Below, one piece after another: positions 21,658 to 34,624 of a stretch of 64,000 nucleotides of DNA. Origin of the DNA: Serpula lacrymans var. lacrymans S7.9. Lineage: Eukaryota; Basidiomycota; Agaricomycetes; Boletales; Serpulaceae. The position numbers and the translations under genes are program-made. The notes below the pieces were generated by a model. The model did no database searches. It had not been told where the DNA came from and saw only the letters and a list, made by a program, of their open reading frames with translations. Each line of letters opens with the position of its first letter. The stretch's first letter is position 1. The DNA is taken from the NCBI RefSeq assembly GCF_000218685.1, contig NW_006763294.1, positions 2,627,174 through 2,691,173 of the forward strand. Reading direction: 5' to 3'.

Positions 21658-24145
21658 TGGGAGGGCGCATCGTCTTTACCCCAAGTCATATTATTCAGAG
21701 CCCATGCTGCGACCGTGATACACCTGACGAGCAAAAAGAAACCCAATTTTTCATCACAGCAAGCCTACCTCGTGCTCCATCCTTTGTAGCGCTTACAATT
21801 CACGGAACGAGGACTCAGCAAGTCCAATTCCGGCTGTCATTATTGGGTGTAATTATGTCGTCCGCGATGATATTTTCCTTCGCCTACTTTCGAGCACAAC
21901 ATGGCGCATGGCTCATAACGCCTGACGCTGAGATTATTTCTCCAGGCGCAGCATGTCAAGTTAATGAAACGCCCGCAAGCCCCAATACACATGGTGGGCG
22001 AAAGTCACAACCTCACTAACCGTTCATTTCGACGAGGCTATGGATAGCCATGAACAACTGTGGCGGAACTGTCAGGGATCCAGTAGCCTTTGTCGTACGG
22101 CTAGGAGGACCACGCCTTCTGCTGCAACATACAGTGGCGTCCATGCACTGTGGTTTCTAAACTCTATCTGTCGATTGCAATTAAGTATGCTAGGATCACC
22201 CTGTACTATCAACTGGAGGCCGTGCGTTCTTTCAACTCTGTGTAGTACTGCCTACTTACCTAATCTCCTGATAGTATCTACAGGCTCTTAGCCGCAGTTT
22301 CCCGATCATGAGTTTTGTCGTAGTCATTGTAACGCAATGAATTGAGCACTTGTCGATGTATTCACCTCCATCGTCGGCGGGCTGCACAAAGGGGATAAAA
22401 GGAGGTCGGCTGTCTAGGACCGAAGGCCGGTAATATCCGAGCTCACAGTCGGCAACTTGCGTGTCATTTTGCCACTTGTGAATTTGACTTGCCAAAATTC
22501 TACGTTCAAGCGACGTTCAGTTCAAATCTGCCAATGAATCTCCCGTCTCAATACAGATCATTCGTAAAGATAAGGACTCTATAGTATTCACGGTAAGCAA
22601 AATTCTCTTTACTGCTAGATTCACTCCGTTCCAGTTTTCATATCGATAGTACGTCTATAGTCTAATGTTTTTCTCGTGGTCAGGTAGTCCTCGGAATTCC
22701 TGTATCTGTAGGGACATCTCTTCAAAAATACATCAGAAGTTCAACCAGGGATTTGATGAAAGTGGGCATTGAACACACGACTGGATGATTCCCTTTCTTT
22801 TGCTTCTGCTTAGAGGAAGAAACACTGCAACTTCCGCGGCGAATGCTCAATACGTTCTCCATGAGCTGGCAATGCATTGCAATGCTGAACTTCCCCGTCC
22901 TTAACGATATGTTCGTTCTTAGCGCGGGAGTGATGGCTGCGTTACTGCATCCATGTTGGGAATGCTCGGGGTTGCCGCCTTGCAAAGGTGGAAATCGGCC
23001 ATGCGATGTTTTTTTTATCCGCTAGGCTGATCATCTTCTAGTCGGGAGATCGTTTCTGCGTCTGCTGTAGAGACTCAACATGGAATCGGCCCTCGACGTG
23101 ACAAAAGGAAATCGACCTGATGTTCTGCGTGCCAGGCGGAGAACACGGTGCATGTACGTGGGAGCAAGCTGAGGTCAGTCAATCCTGTGTAAAGATGGCG
23201 ACTCGTTCTCCGTGTTTACGTCGAATTCCTCTTAAACATAATTGGTCGTCACTATATGTCTATTTTTGTAGCCTTCTTTCATATCCCAGCGTGTTGCTTT
23301 CGATAAACGGAGATTCCTTTGTTGACTTGAGCACTATTCTCGAGATACTCCTCTAACACCTGTGCTAGCCATCTACCAGTTGTCATTGGCAGGTGCCTTC
23401 GGGCTGTAGTTCTAACCTCCGGTGCGGAGCGCACGTGGACGGTGTGTTTTTACGTATCCGAACATGAAATCATACCTTCAGCTCACTCTCGACCGGTTAC
23501 ACAGTGTCCACGCAGCACAAGCGAAGTGAGTCTAGACTTTCAGGATCAGGCCGACAATATGGCGATTTGTTACTTACTCGTGGCGAACTTTTCAACTGGC
23601 AACGGTTATGCGACTTTCCCGACTGTGGTCATAACGCGCGCTCATACGCTCGGACGTATAAAGTGCTCAGGACAAAGTGATGAGAGATCGAAAAAAATCG
23701 TTGTAGGGTCAGTTATGTCAGTCCTCCCGGCTACCCTCTTTTTCATTGGTCACATACCCGCCAGGTTTCGGTATTCCAAGTTGGCTCATTTTATATTTGA
23801 AGAAAGAAAATGCGCAGTGATGGATAATCTACGTATTGACGTGTCCTTTATCCAGTGGTCTCGGAAGACAGCGAATGTGATCACATCTGCTGTTCTGACG
23901 AAGATGTATGCCCTTACCCATCCTGACGGCACTCTGACTTCCCATTAAAGGCGGTTTCGCGCATGAGGCAACCACGCTGCAGCCTTCCTTACCTGTACAG
24001 GCGCTTGGAGGTGTCATCAGTCTTATCAATTCGTATATAACACTGTTCGTCGGTTCCACCTCACTCCCGTGTTATACACTAATCCACTTGTAACACTGTA
24101 CTTTTTCCGTATCATAACCCACCTACGAACATCTCTTCGCGAATA
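21658..24145. other. Intergenic, about 2.5 kb, no gene seen
   Basis: Contains a 121-codon plus-strand frame overlapping the previous stop (21654-22019) and a 168-codon frame at 23442-23948. Neither shows a domain, favourable start context or splice structure. I treat both as chance. Confidence 0.4.
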
Positions 24146-25165
24146 ATGCATCAATCGAATTTCCCATACACTGCCGAAGATAGGCAGCGTCATCCCTACC
24201 TCACATCCGTCTTGAATCCCGTTTCCCAGAAAGTGATCGCCACAGCTGCAGTTCGAGTCTACCACGCGTCCTTTCATGCCTCTCAAAACGACTGGAGTCC
24301 TTCAAAATTAAAAGGGATTCTCGTCTTTGGGAGGGATCGTGACTCCACTGGAAATGGTGGCAACCGACCTACAGACCGTGGTGAACATGGTTTACGTGTC
24401 AAAGAGAAATATTGGTTTCGGCTTGTGGACGTTAAGACCGATCGAGTAGTTTGGATGTTTGCAATCCCCGAGGTCTTCGAATACAACAAGGACAAACCAT
24501 TCTTTCATTTCTTCTCTGGGACGGTGAGTAGTCATCCTTTTGTTCTTTGTTTGACATGAACTAATGCTCCTTCATCATCTAGACTCGTAGATTTGGGTTC
24601 TGTTTTGACGAGGACGAGGAGGCTGCATTGTTCTATAAGACAGTCACTCAGAGGACGCGACGCCACCGTAAGTCCGCCTCCATCTAAAGTCCCTTTATCC
24701 CATACCAACAACGTTTTATAGTGGTCAATAAACTCCCAACAAGCCCAAAACCCAAAAAGAATGTAAAATTCAATCCAAAGCAGCCAACGCCGCTGAAAAC
24801 ATCCATGATTTCGGGGCCCACCCCTCATTCTTTTGTTCACGTGTCACATGTTGGCATCAATAACAAAGGAAACATAGAGACTTCGAAGAACATAGGTCCT
24901 GCGTGGGCAGCTCTTATCGCTGACTTGCAAGGACATGGTGTACCCCAGAACGTTGTAGAAGACAACTTTGACTTCGTCGAAGGGTTCTTGGCTGGTGCCA
25001 AGTCGATGCGCAAGAGTACGCCTCGTCCTGACGCCACATTTCAACAACGTAAGTGTTATCATGGGTTAACGTTTTGGCAATGGGATGAAGCGTTAATACT
25101 TGGTCATATCAGTGCCCCAGGCAAAGATCAGAGTGCATAGGAAACCTGTGCCATCCGCTAATTAA
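24146..25165 (+). CDS. WH1 (EVH1)-domain WASP-like protein, short form
   Basis: Four exons (24146-24523, 24583-24667, 24722-25048, 25113-25165) splice in phase to 280 aa. The N-terminal half is a WH1 domain of the WASP/Las17 type: VSQKVIATAAVRVYHA, KGILVFGRD, YWFRLVDVKTDRVVWMFAIPEVFEYNKDKPFFHFFSG, RRFGFCFDEDEEAALFYKTV. A basic, proline-containing linker follows (KPKKNVKFNPKQP), then a conserved helix pair IGPAWAALIADLQGHGVP, NVVEDNFDFVEGFLAGA, and the tail IRVHRKPVPSAN. WH1 domains bind verprolin/WIP-type proline ligands and control Arp2/3-driven actin assembly. Unlike Las17 it has no long polyproline region, WH2 or acidic Arp2/3-binding end, so it should not itself activate Arp2/3. Confidence 0.85.
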
Positions 25166-25518
25166 TTACCGAAGCGTCGACACCGGAATCGTAGAAGAAA
25201 AGGGGAAAAGAAGATCAATGTCTGCCAAAATCTTGAAATCTGTTATATTACGGCGATTGTTGTATTGTTGTACTTGTATCATCAGAACTGACTACGGACT
25301 GAATATACTACATAGTGGGGAGGTTATGCTACTCTATATCTCGGAAAATGAGACTTATGCTGTCTATAATGATTGTGTCGTTATCTAAAAATTGGATTTA
25401 TTTAGTTCCCTTGGGAGTAGTGTCTTGCGTATTTTACCTAAATTAATGCTCTTGATGGTATGATAAGTCGATGCGCTTAGAAGCGCGTCAAATCACGGCC
25501 AAAAATCCCTGTTAAGAG
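25166..25518. other. Convergent intergenic spacer
   Basis: Short AT-rich spacer between the 3' ends of the WH1 gene and the NADH dehydrogenase gene. Nothing recognised. Confidence 0.5.
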
Positions 25519-27877
25519 TTATGAGTCAGGAAGGAAAAGGAGTATAACGAGATCACCAGACGTACAGTTCATGAACCTGTGTAGGGTGATAAGTTAGTAA
25601 CTAGTCCTTGTTCTTCGGTTAAGGACTTAGGAGTACTAACCAGTACATTGGTACCAAGATCCTATAATGCGCTATGTGCTAAGGGACCGCAATTACAACT
25701 TGATAAGAACGTGAGACGTACTTATTTCTCAGGCTCAAGGTCATCGTGAAGTATGCCGAGCGCCATAGGAGCCAAGCTAGTCGCCCCGATTCTTTCGTCT
25801 TGATCCCTGTATCAGCACCTGACCTATCATAGATAGCTTTCCTAGTACGTTAGTTAGCCACAACGAGAACTCGCGATAACAGAGGCGAACAAACCAGTCT
25901 CCTAAGTACGCCATACTCCCCAGATCAAGGAACTCGAATGGCTTCGTATGTTCTTGGTCTTTCACAATCTTGTTTAGCTTCTTGACGAGATACTTTGCTT
26001 TCTGGTTAGCAACTGCAAACAGATTAGTCATGAGCAGCAAACAGGGTATCATCACTGACGTATCATCACTGACCTTGAGCAGTTGCAGGTAGACGAGCGT
26101 TTGGTATGACCGAAGCATCACCGATAGCCCATACGTTAGGGTCTGGCGTACCATCCTGCTTGATGACATTCAGCTGTTCATCGGTGAGAAGGCTAGATAA
26201 GATCGTGAGCACAGAGGCAAGGGTATGACGGAATACTAGCGATGACTACCTTTGGGTTTTCTCGTCCTTCGAAACTTCTTTGATCGATTGGATAAGTGGG
26301 TTAGGGGCTAAACCGGTGCTCCAAACCAAAAGGCCGAAGGGGACTGCGAAAAAGATGAACCTTAAAAATGTGAAGATAATAGATGGAATCGAGATTTGGC
26401 ACCTTCTCCTTGCTCCTTTACGAACATTTTGTCCTAGATGAATAGCACTGCCTTAAAAGGGACCGCAGCACTGTGGACATTAACGGCTCACCTTTTCAAC
26501 ACGTTCAACGTGGTGCCTTGTCTTAATACTGATACCATCTCTCTGGAATTTGTCTACAGCATAGCTGTACTATTTGTCAGACGCACGGTATAGCCACAGG
26601 AAGATGATGGGAAACCTACACTCCTAACGACTTGTCAAAGTTGCCGAGGATATTCGGAGCCACGTCATACAGCGTGATTTTCGCCATTCGAGCCAGTGAA
26701 GGATAGTGTTTTTCTATTTCTGCGTGGAGCAAGTCGTGTAGCTCTGCTGCAAATTCAACACCGGTGGGACCGCCCCCTATGATGCAAGTATCAGAATGTG
26801 CTTAAACCCACGTCAGAACTTGTTTGCTGACCAACGATGCAGAAATTTAGTAGGCGGCGGCGCTCAACGTCGGATATGATAGGTTGGTTTGCTTGCTCGA
26901 AACCTATGATTGCGGGTCAGTATTATCGGAGGTGTCAAAGGTACACAGTATATACGCACACTCAATAATTCGTGTCCGAATGGATCGAGCGTCCCTAACA
27001 TCCTTCAGGAAATGAGCATACTCCTTGACCCCTGGAACGTTGAAAGCTAAAGGCAGTGGTTAGTATTAATTGAGTATATATTTGGAGTATACGTACTTTG
27101 AGAATAAGCCCCTACTGAAATCACGAGTTTATCGTAGCGCAGAGTGAATGGCGTGCCAGTGCCAGGAAACTGCGTTTCGGTAGTTGTGTTGCCCACCATC
27201 GGTGCTGATGACTTCTCAAAGGACAACGGAGGGGTGGCGGGCATCTAAAAGTGAAAACCGTAAACACGCGAATTCTTCAACATATACTGTTAACACAAAC
27301 GCATTTCAGGGTCTTTTGTTCGAAATCTGCAACGTGAACAAGTCAGAAAGCATTGATAATTGTGAGTACGGATAAGGGTGCACCAATTGCATCGCACCAA
27401 GCCTGGTAGGCAGCCTTCGGGTGAAGAGTTAAGCGGTATCTGATAAATATAGATCTAGAAGAATACTTACCACTTGTGGAGAAAACTTCCGAACCTGGTC
27501 ATGTCATTAGTTGGAGAAGCTTTTGCGTCTGTGGACTGTGGAACTTACTGGTTCTATGGCACAACGAAATTCAAGGGTACCAACTGCACAACTTGCAAGT
27601 AGAGGAGTGAAGTTGAAAGCATTGGTCGGGGACAGCATGGTGACATCTGCAACAAAAGACTCGTCAAAGGCTCATCCATTATGGCATACATACAAAACTT
27701 ACTCCATCGTTTCTTGTCCACGCCTCTCAAAACTTCATAGCCTCCCCATCCAGAACCAAGGATGACCAGACGTTGTTTGCTCCTAATGGCTGAAGAGCTA
27801 AAAAGCCTTGACGTTGACCTTACTTTAGATGAGGAATGGACACAAGAAGGAAGGGAACTGTAGGGTGTCCTGAACAT
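25519..27877 (-). CDS. Type II (alternative) NADH:ubiquinone oxidoreductase, mitochondrial
   Basis: Single-chain flavoprotein that passes electrons from NADH to ubiquinone without pumping protons. The N-terminal 30 residues are Ser/Arg-rich without acids, a mitochondrial presequence. The FAD-binding [17 protein letters not shown] follows (GSGWGG at residues 41-46), then [18 protein letters not shown] and [15 protein letters not shown]. The second, NADH-binding motif is [19 protein letters not shown]. Near the end are [40 protein letters not shown] and [14 protein letters not shown], and a C-terminal membrane-associated [14 protein letters not shown]. About a dozen introns. The last exon (ending near 25519) is less certain; it diverges from the usual aromatic C-terminus. 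External or internal orientation cannot be decided here. Confidence 0.88.
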
Positions 27878-28350
27878 GATGGGGGGGACTAGAGAGATCC
27901 AATGGAGACTGAAATTTCTGGCATGAATTTATAATCCTGAGCGCGTATGACTATTGAGGATAGTTTCGCAGTGCTTTTTCGGGACATGTCGGGTGGGCCC
28001 TTGACGTAGATGACTGCATCATACGATTTATAGAAGCAAGCGCCCCCCAAGGAAGTGTTCTAGTGTCTCAGAATAAATCTTTTGTACTATGACACCATCA
28101 TGGGTCCACTTCACCGCGGCCGCGATATACTTCACCGTCTCAAAGTTCTCAATCTTAACGTAACCAGTCACTAACATCGAACCGTAGATGCGTAAATGTG
28201 GCAATGCCTCCTGCGCTAATTCAGATCCTTTCACTCGAGTGCATAATCTACATGTTCAAGTAATTTACAGACAGTGTAAAATAGAAAAAGACATATGGAG
28301 ACAAATATGCAAAAGTATATATCATAGCATCGGAACAGATGACTGTTCTA
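27878..28350. other. Spacer with no gene seen
   Basis: Upstream of the NADH dehydrogenase gene and downstream of the AGC-like kinase. It has a short minus-strand frame (28028-28234) without recognisable features. Confidence 0.45.
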
Positions 28351-31300
28351 TCATCCGAGAAGTTTCGAAAACAGGTTCATAGATCGCATTACACCGCTCT
28401 TCAATCCTATCGTCGCGGTACGCTGCACTTTGACCGTTTTCTCCACCTTCTCTGCCACGACAGAAGAAAAGTAATCTTTGAGTTGACCCAGTCTGACGGA
28501 TCCCTTATTAAACGCTCTCGGTAGCCCGCTCTTAGCTTGCTGAGTTGCTTCATTCTCGTGCCTATGGCTCAATGCCTCCAAAATGGCAAGCGTGATCTTT
28601 TCTTCAAATGACCATGTCCACGAATCTGAAGGGTCCTGACAGGTATGTGTTGCATCAGCGGCGACAGGGGCTGGCGGCTCCGAGTGTAGCGCAGCAATAT
28701 TTTCTCGAAATATAGGAAGGCGGCGCCTCAGACGTGCCTTGGGTGGATCAATTCGATTAGGTCCAGTATCCGGGAACCCGTTCGACGAGTGGTCATATGT
28801 TCTGCGTCCTATAACAGATACGAGAGAAAATACTTCCGAGCTCATGTAGAAATCCGATGAAGACGACGAGAATCGCGATGCGAGATATGGATATGTTGGC
28901 TGATAATCGTCGTGTAGATAGCGTTCGGTGTGTCTTTCGTCGCCTGAGGGTACGTAGCTAGACAGAGGGGAGTCGCGAAGAAGTGATGACCTATTATCAC
29001 ATACGTTACGAATTTTGCGATCGTGATCAGGGGTAGCCTGACACGGGTCCCGATTCACCGTAGGAGTTACATAGTGCGAGTCAGAGGCAACTGAAAGTGT
29101 GTTGTTAGATTGTTCTACTTCGAGGGTGTCCAAATCATCGACAGAAGGACCATCGAATGTGACTGGCGCGCAAGGCCGTCCCAGAGCCAGAGCTTCCGCC
29201 TTTGAGACATTATCAGGTGGAATCTCATTACGCGGGTCATGGATTGTTGGCACCTCTGGATTTGGGTTTGGATCAGGAAATCCATAGTCAAACATTTTAA
29301 GCGTTGCTTCCTGTTCGGCCTGGTCAGCAACTAGGGCGAGTTTACCAACAAAGTCGCTTTCCAGTGGCCATGTCACTCTTAAATCGACTTCTTCGAACAA
29401 CCTTTCGGTAGCGTGAACTTCGACCCGCTTTTCGAGACACCTTTCCAGAAGTGCTTCATCCCAATCGGTACTCTGTTTCATTTCGACTTCATTATCAAGA
29501 GATAAAGATATGTCGTTGATAACAGGGCTCTTTCCGGGATGCGGTAGCGGAGAATATCGTAGCATTGCGATATCATCCCACAGGTCCCATATCGTGTCAA
29601 AGAACGGGTGAAACTTGGCGTCATCTCCACAAAGACGGTCATCAACACAATAGCCAAGAAGCTGAGATAAAACGTTAGCGAAAGCTCAATTACATTATAT
29701 CACTTCTACTGACCTGCTGCAAGAAATCCCGTAAATCTGGATCCAAGCCTTCACCCCTCTCAAAGTCCAGCACCAATTCCTCGCTTTCGGTGGCCGACTC
29801 GTCTGCAGTCTCTCCATACGGGACGTCACCTGTCGCGATCTCCCATAATAATATGCCTAAACTCCAAAAGTCCACGCGTTCATCATAAATAAGCGATCCG
29901 TCATCTTGATGGTCGAATAGTTCCGGTGCAGCATATAATGGAGTAAACGTCGTTGACTCGGATGGAGGGAGTATAATAGGACCACGCTGTACATTATCTG
30001 GCGCTGAAATCAGTGATCCAGAGGAATCATTTTCAGATAAGAGCGGGAGCGGGCGGGCAGCACCGAAGTCTGAGATAATCGCATGACCATGAAAAGAAAT
30101 CATAATATTGGCAGGCTTTAGGTCTTGGTGTACAATTCCCAGCCGATGAAGATACAGGATGCCTAAAACGAGTTCGGCTGTAAGAAAGCGGAAAGATTCT
30201 AGCGTTCTTTCCAAGTCTTGGGTAGCGTTGAGGCAGGCAGGCGGATGAACGAGGAGTAGACGTCGAGCCGCCTGAGAATGTGCTAGTGAAATCGGGTGAT
30301 ATTCCTGTTTACAGAAAAGGTTTACTCAGCCGGTGCATTATATGTACGAATAAGAAGAATCAATAGATACCAATATCATGTAAACGAACTCATCATCTTG
30401 AAAGCATGCCAGTGTATTCTGCAAGAACGATACGCCCCGTAGGCTTTCGTCGTCGAATCCGCATTTATGTACGCGCCGGTTAAGAGATATTGCTTCAGCA
30501 ACGGACTTCAATACTGTAAGCTCTCCCTTGATGCCTTTCGCTCGCTGGAGGGTCATACTCCGCTTTTGAAGGACCTTCATGGCGCATTGCCTGCCTGGAC
30601 TTTTGTTTACACTAAAGCATGAAAGCATCACTTTACCGTACGTTCCTCGGCCAAGCGTTCCAAGTAATCTATACGATTTCAACGAGCACAAATCCGGTAG
30701 CGTCTGCGAAAGTGTCCGTGCCAGGAATGGAGGGGATTGTACGAGAGTCAGCGAAGCAGCGTAGCCGCTGGATATGTCATCATGACTAACAGTGGAAAGG
30801 AGTGAAGAGTTCATAGAGGAAGAGGATATTTGAGACGGAGATGAGAAGGGGGTATATGCATATTCTCCAAGATAATCTTGTGATGGAAGGCAGGAAGAGG
30901 AGGGTAAGACACTAGAACTGGACATATGTCGACGGTGTAGCATACAATCAAAATTTGTGATTGGGAGCGAGATAGAAGACAGTTGTCGGGGCTCGCTAGC
31001 TGAGTCATAAAAATCGTAAGTGTCATGAGTTAAGGGAGGCAATGGTATATTCGTAGAAAGTCGATGAGCATTGGTAGAGAAGTCGTACTCCGCTGTGGGA
31101 GAGCAGCCAGAGGAGTGGAAGCTATGTGGCATAGAGATACTTGTGCACGGCATAGCTCGCGCATCGTCAATCGGGATGTCCTGCGAGGCTCGTCTCTCTG
31201 AGGTGCTACTACATGAAGGCGTATCGCAATCAGGTGGAGAAAAGAAACAGGGAGCATTGGTTGGGCATTGTCCTTTGTGATTTTCCTCTACCTCGGGGCT

Positions 31301-31408
31301 AGTGCAAGCCACTACGTTGGGCAAATATCGAGTTGTGAGTGGTCCACTTTCGTCCGGTCTCCTTCTGATTGATCCAAGGAATTCCGTAACTCGATGCCAT
31401 GACTTCAT
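28351..31408 (-). CDS. AGC-like Ser/Thr protein kinase with long flanking regions
   Basis: Exon 1 encodes about 230 Ser-rich, probably disordered residues and then the kinase N-lobe: YRLLGTLGRGTYGKVML, CAMKVLQKRSM (ATP lysine), KGELTVLKSV. After a short intron come FLTAELVLGILYLHRLG, the catalytic loop IVHQDLKPANIM (the usual HRD reads HQD), IISDFGAARP with an intact DFG, and YAAPELF, VDFWSLGILLWEIATGDVPYG. A long insert lies in the activation segment between DFG and APE (about 40 residues, Ser/Pro-rich). The last exon (29600-28351) is about 400 residues of mostly low-complexity tail ending LFSKLLG. The catalytic Asp and Lys are kept, so activity is likely, but the Arg that normally contacts the activation-loop phosphate is missing. 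Family assignment is from motif order only. Confidence 0.85.
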
Positions 31409-32478
31409 GTTGGGCTTCTTCTAGTTAACATAAACCTGTGGACGGAGAACTTCTGTATGGGAGAAAGGGAAAATTAGCCACAGAGAACACGCGAGGGGCA
31501 GAGGCTTAAGTCTTGGAAACCAGATTGTGGAACTTCATTTCGATGTCAAATTTATCAAATGTCAAGAACGAAATGTACTCAGCTCGCTGTAGTCGAGATC
31601 ACTAATGACTCGTCAGACATATCTGTCATGAGCTACGTAGCTGCGGCATCGGCTTAGTGAGACTTACACAGCAAGAAGAGGAATAGACGCGGCGTCATGC
31701 CGTGGCCTATCCCCGAGCCTAGCCAGAATTACATTAATGATCGTTCTCCGTGATAAAGAACGAGACGATAGAAATGAGGCACCAACTGGCACAGCACCAA
31801 AAATGAAGACGAGTCAAAAAATGGAGAACGGATCATGAGTGCGTATGCCCGTGATAAGAAAACATATGAGATGTGTAATCAGTAATATCTGGAATAGGCA
31901 ATATAATGGAAGGTGGTTGCGCCTTGGGTTGGCAACGACTCCAGTAAAGCGGAACGCAAAGGAACTCCGTTACTCTCCAGCCATGTCTCACTTCAATTCT
32001 AACTGTCAAGATAAGAATGCACTCACCAATCGTTGCGTACGAATGATTCATTTGGCCTTTCCAAGCACAGCGGCAGGCGACAACTTATAGAAAGAACAAC
32101 TTGTATAATAAATTGCATGAGCGTTCGGGTTTCCATGTTAAGCCACTAAAGTTGGATGATCGGACTCCTATAATGGGGTTCTCTTATCAGTAACGTTGAT
32201 ACGTGTTTGGCTACACAATCTTGGAGATAAACCTAACACGGGGAAGTATAGCCAAGCGACGAGCGGTGGAGCCTCGACTGGAAATACTGTAGTAGGACTG
32301 CCGTCGTGTCTGCAGTACCTGTTCAAGCTTTTCATAGTCAAATAACCAGATTTAAAGCGTGAGCATGAGTAACATAGCATGGGAGCCTTTCTCGCTATAT
32401 TCGCAGACAGTGAGAGACATATGACGTCACGACTTGCATTTCTACCTTCGACTCCGTATCTCTATCGTTTGAAGCAGA
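31409..32478. other. Intergenic, about 1 kb, no gene seen
   Basis: Divergent promoter region between the kinase (-) and the cupin gene (+). No repeat or domain detected. Confidence 0.45.
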
Positions 32479-33018
32479 ATGTTATCTTCAGTCAGCCCAC
32501 TCACCTCTTTGCGGGTATCTCGACATATAATACCGCGCAACAATCTTATCCCCAACACGTCTCTCCAGAATCGTCCTCTCCTCATATACCACTCATGCTT
32601 CCCTCCTTCGAGTTCTGCCTCATCCATTGAGGCGCATCTCAAATCTGTCGGTGTCGTTTCCCCACAATGGCGCTACACGATGTACAGCACAACTCATTTC
32701 CACAGTACAACTCACGAGGTACTGTGCATCTCGTCAGGACGTGCAAAACTCTGTTTCGGAGGGGAAGATAATTCAGAGAGGGTGGAGACAGAGATAACGA
32801 AAGGCGATGTGATCATCATGCCTGCTGGCGTAGGCCATCGTTTGCTGGATGACTTGGATGGCAACTTTGAGATGGTGGGCAGTTATCCGAAGGGAAAGAA
32901 TTGGGACATGTGTTACGGAAGGGAAGGAGAGGAGAAAAAGATAGCAGGAATAAGCGATCTGGGATGGTTTGACAGAGATCCAATTTATGGAGACGAAGGA
33001 CCAGTTCTATCATCATAA
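32479..33018 (+). CDS. Small cupin-domain protein (YjlB-like)
   Basis: Intronless frame of 179 aa. A single conserved beta-barrel cupin: motif 1 at residues 73-80 (HFHSTTHE, with the metal-ligand His and Glu) and motif 2 at 109-120 (GDVIIMPAGVGH, last His ligand). The surrounding QWRYTMYS, EVLCISSGRAKLCFGG and GSYPKGKNWDMC match the bacterial YjlB-type cupins and their fungal relatives as I remember them. The segment IIPRNNLIPNTSLQNRPLLIYH corresponds to that family's N-terminal arm, which usually starts earlier, so the true start could be an upstream exon. The biochemical function of the family is not established; a metal-dependent enzyme or binding protein is likely. Confidence 0.8.
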   Translation: MLSSVSPLTSLRVSRHIIPRNNLIPNTSLQNRPLLIYHSCFPPSSSASSIEAHLKSVGVVSPQWRYTMYSTTHFHSTTHEVLCISSGRAKLCFGGEDNSERVETEITKGDVIIMPAGVGHRLLDDLDGNFEMVGSYPKGKNWDMCYGREGEEKKIAGISDLGWFDRDPIYGDEGPVLSS

Positions 33019-33314
33019 CTTTCGTTCGTCTGCAACCCGAGATAGCTACAGCATCAACAAACATCTAGCCACGGGAATCCTTGTAGTTATCTCGCCTGTA
33101 TAAATCCATACTTTCGAATTCGCCGGAAGAGAGGAAACTATCACAGTTACGACTGGACAGACAGTGGACGCAGTAAAGAACAAATTGACGTGGCTAACGC
33201 TAATCGTACTCGGCAAATATTTTGGTTATGTAATGGCGCCTGTAGCCACATCCACACTCGGGTTGGTCTTGACCAGCCTCTTCACTCACCGTTGGTTTAC
33301 CGTATTCATTCTCT

Positions 33315-34624
33315 ATGCCCTCACCAGACAAGGACGTTTCCATGCAGGATTCCAGTGAAAATGGAGCTGTGCTAAAGAACGTTGTGGAGGCTGCACAGGA
33401 GTTTGTGGAGACCATACAACCCATAGAGAGCGGTGAAGGAAGTTCGTCCAGTGGTAGCTCAGAGGAAAAGGCTGAAGACTCAGGGTCCGGAGAGAGCAAG
33501 TCGACCATGGAAGAACGGAAAGCGAAAATGGAACGGCTAAGAGCAAAGATGGTGAGTTTAATGTTCCTTCCATTCCCTATTTTCAACTTCTCCTCGATCG
33601 TCTGTTTCTACTTTGGTGTTCTTTTCTCTTGAAACTAAGAGTGCTACATTTATCCCTTGTAGCGAAATTCGACGCAAGCCAATCGCGCTTCTCTCGTTGA
33701 AGAGTCTGCCAAAGCTAAAATAACTGCGCGAGACGCCGCACGACTCGAGCGTCAGCGTAAACTTGCAGAGATCTTGCGTACAAAAGCTGACGCAGAGGAA
33801 CGTGGGGAGGATGTGGAGAGGGACAAGAACTGGGAATGGACCATCGAAGACAACGACAACTGGGAGAAAAAGAAGGCACGCAAAGCACGGCGAGCAGATT
33901 TCGAATTTCACGGTAAGTATCATTTTGTTCGAGATGCTTTACTTTTCGATGTTAACTTATCCTGGTGTAGATGATGCCCACGCTGCTAGACGGCGGTATA
34001 AAAAGGACCTTGATTTGATCAAGCCAGACCTCGAGGCATACAATCGACAAAAAGAACTAGCAATGGGGCTAGCTCCAGGCTCACTTGCCAATTTGGGTGG
34101 TGGTGGCCCTTCATCATCTTCCTTCGCACTAACGACCTTTAACTCTACCGGGAGTCAGGTGAGAGGTTTTGCGAAATCTTATAGTCAGTTCTTGTACTGA
34201 CTGAGAAATCACTTCAGTTGGTGCCTAGTGATCAACAAAGGATTGCTGCTGAAAGCTTTTATCGTGATGCCAACACTCTTCTTTATGCCGATAACAAGCC
34301 AACAGAAGATGCCATTGACCGTGTTGTGGGCAAAATCAATAGAGAGTACGTACCGTCTGTTGTCGTTTGGTGTCAGGTACTAATGAAGTAATATAGCATT
34401 GACAAAAAGGGCAAATTCTCGCGCAAGAGACTCAATGAGGAAGAGGGTGACATCACCTATATCAACGAGCGTAATAGGGTATTCAACAAGAAGGTGCGAG
34501 ATTTTACTTTGTCTCAGGTAGTCCTAAGTAATATTTACCACGATGACCCCCACAGATTGCCAGATATTATGACAAGTATACTGCAGAGATTCGGGCGAGT
34601 TTCGAACGTGGTACAGCGTTGTGA
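33315..34624 (+). CDS. SYF2: Pre-mRNA-splicing factor SYF2
   Basis: Component of the NineTeen complex of the spliceosome. About six exons: MPSPDKDVSMQ with an acidic, Ser-rich N-terminal region, ERKAKMERLRAKM, RNSTQANRASLVEESAK, ARDAARLERQRKLAEILR, NWEWTIEDNDNWEKKKARK, DDAHAARRRYKKDLDLIKPDLEAY, LVPSDQQRIAAESFYRDANTLLYADNKP, AIDRVVGKINREIDKKGKFSRKR and the family end [32 protein letters not shown]. The SYF2 signature (YxxDL...Y, [10 protein letters not shown]) is complete. The introns are short GT-AG and keep frame where checked. It belongs functionally with U2 snRNA elsewhere in this window, though they are not linked in any operon sense. Confidence 0.95.

Noticed and set aside
23442..23948. 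168-codon plus-strand frame.
   Set aside because: Composition is not protein-like for this genome, there are no recognisable motifs and no splice partners.
28028..28234. Short minus-strand frame after the AGC-like kinase.
   Set aside because: Lies beyond the kinase stop and has no recognisable feature; more likely 3' flank.
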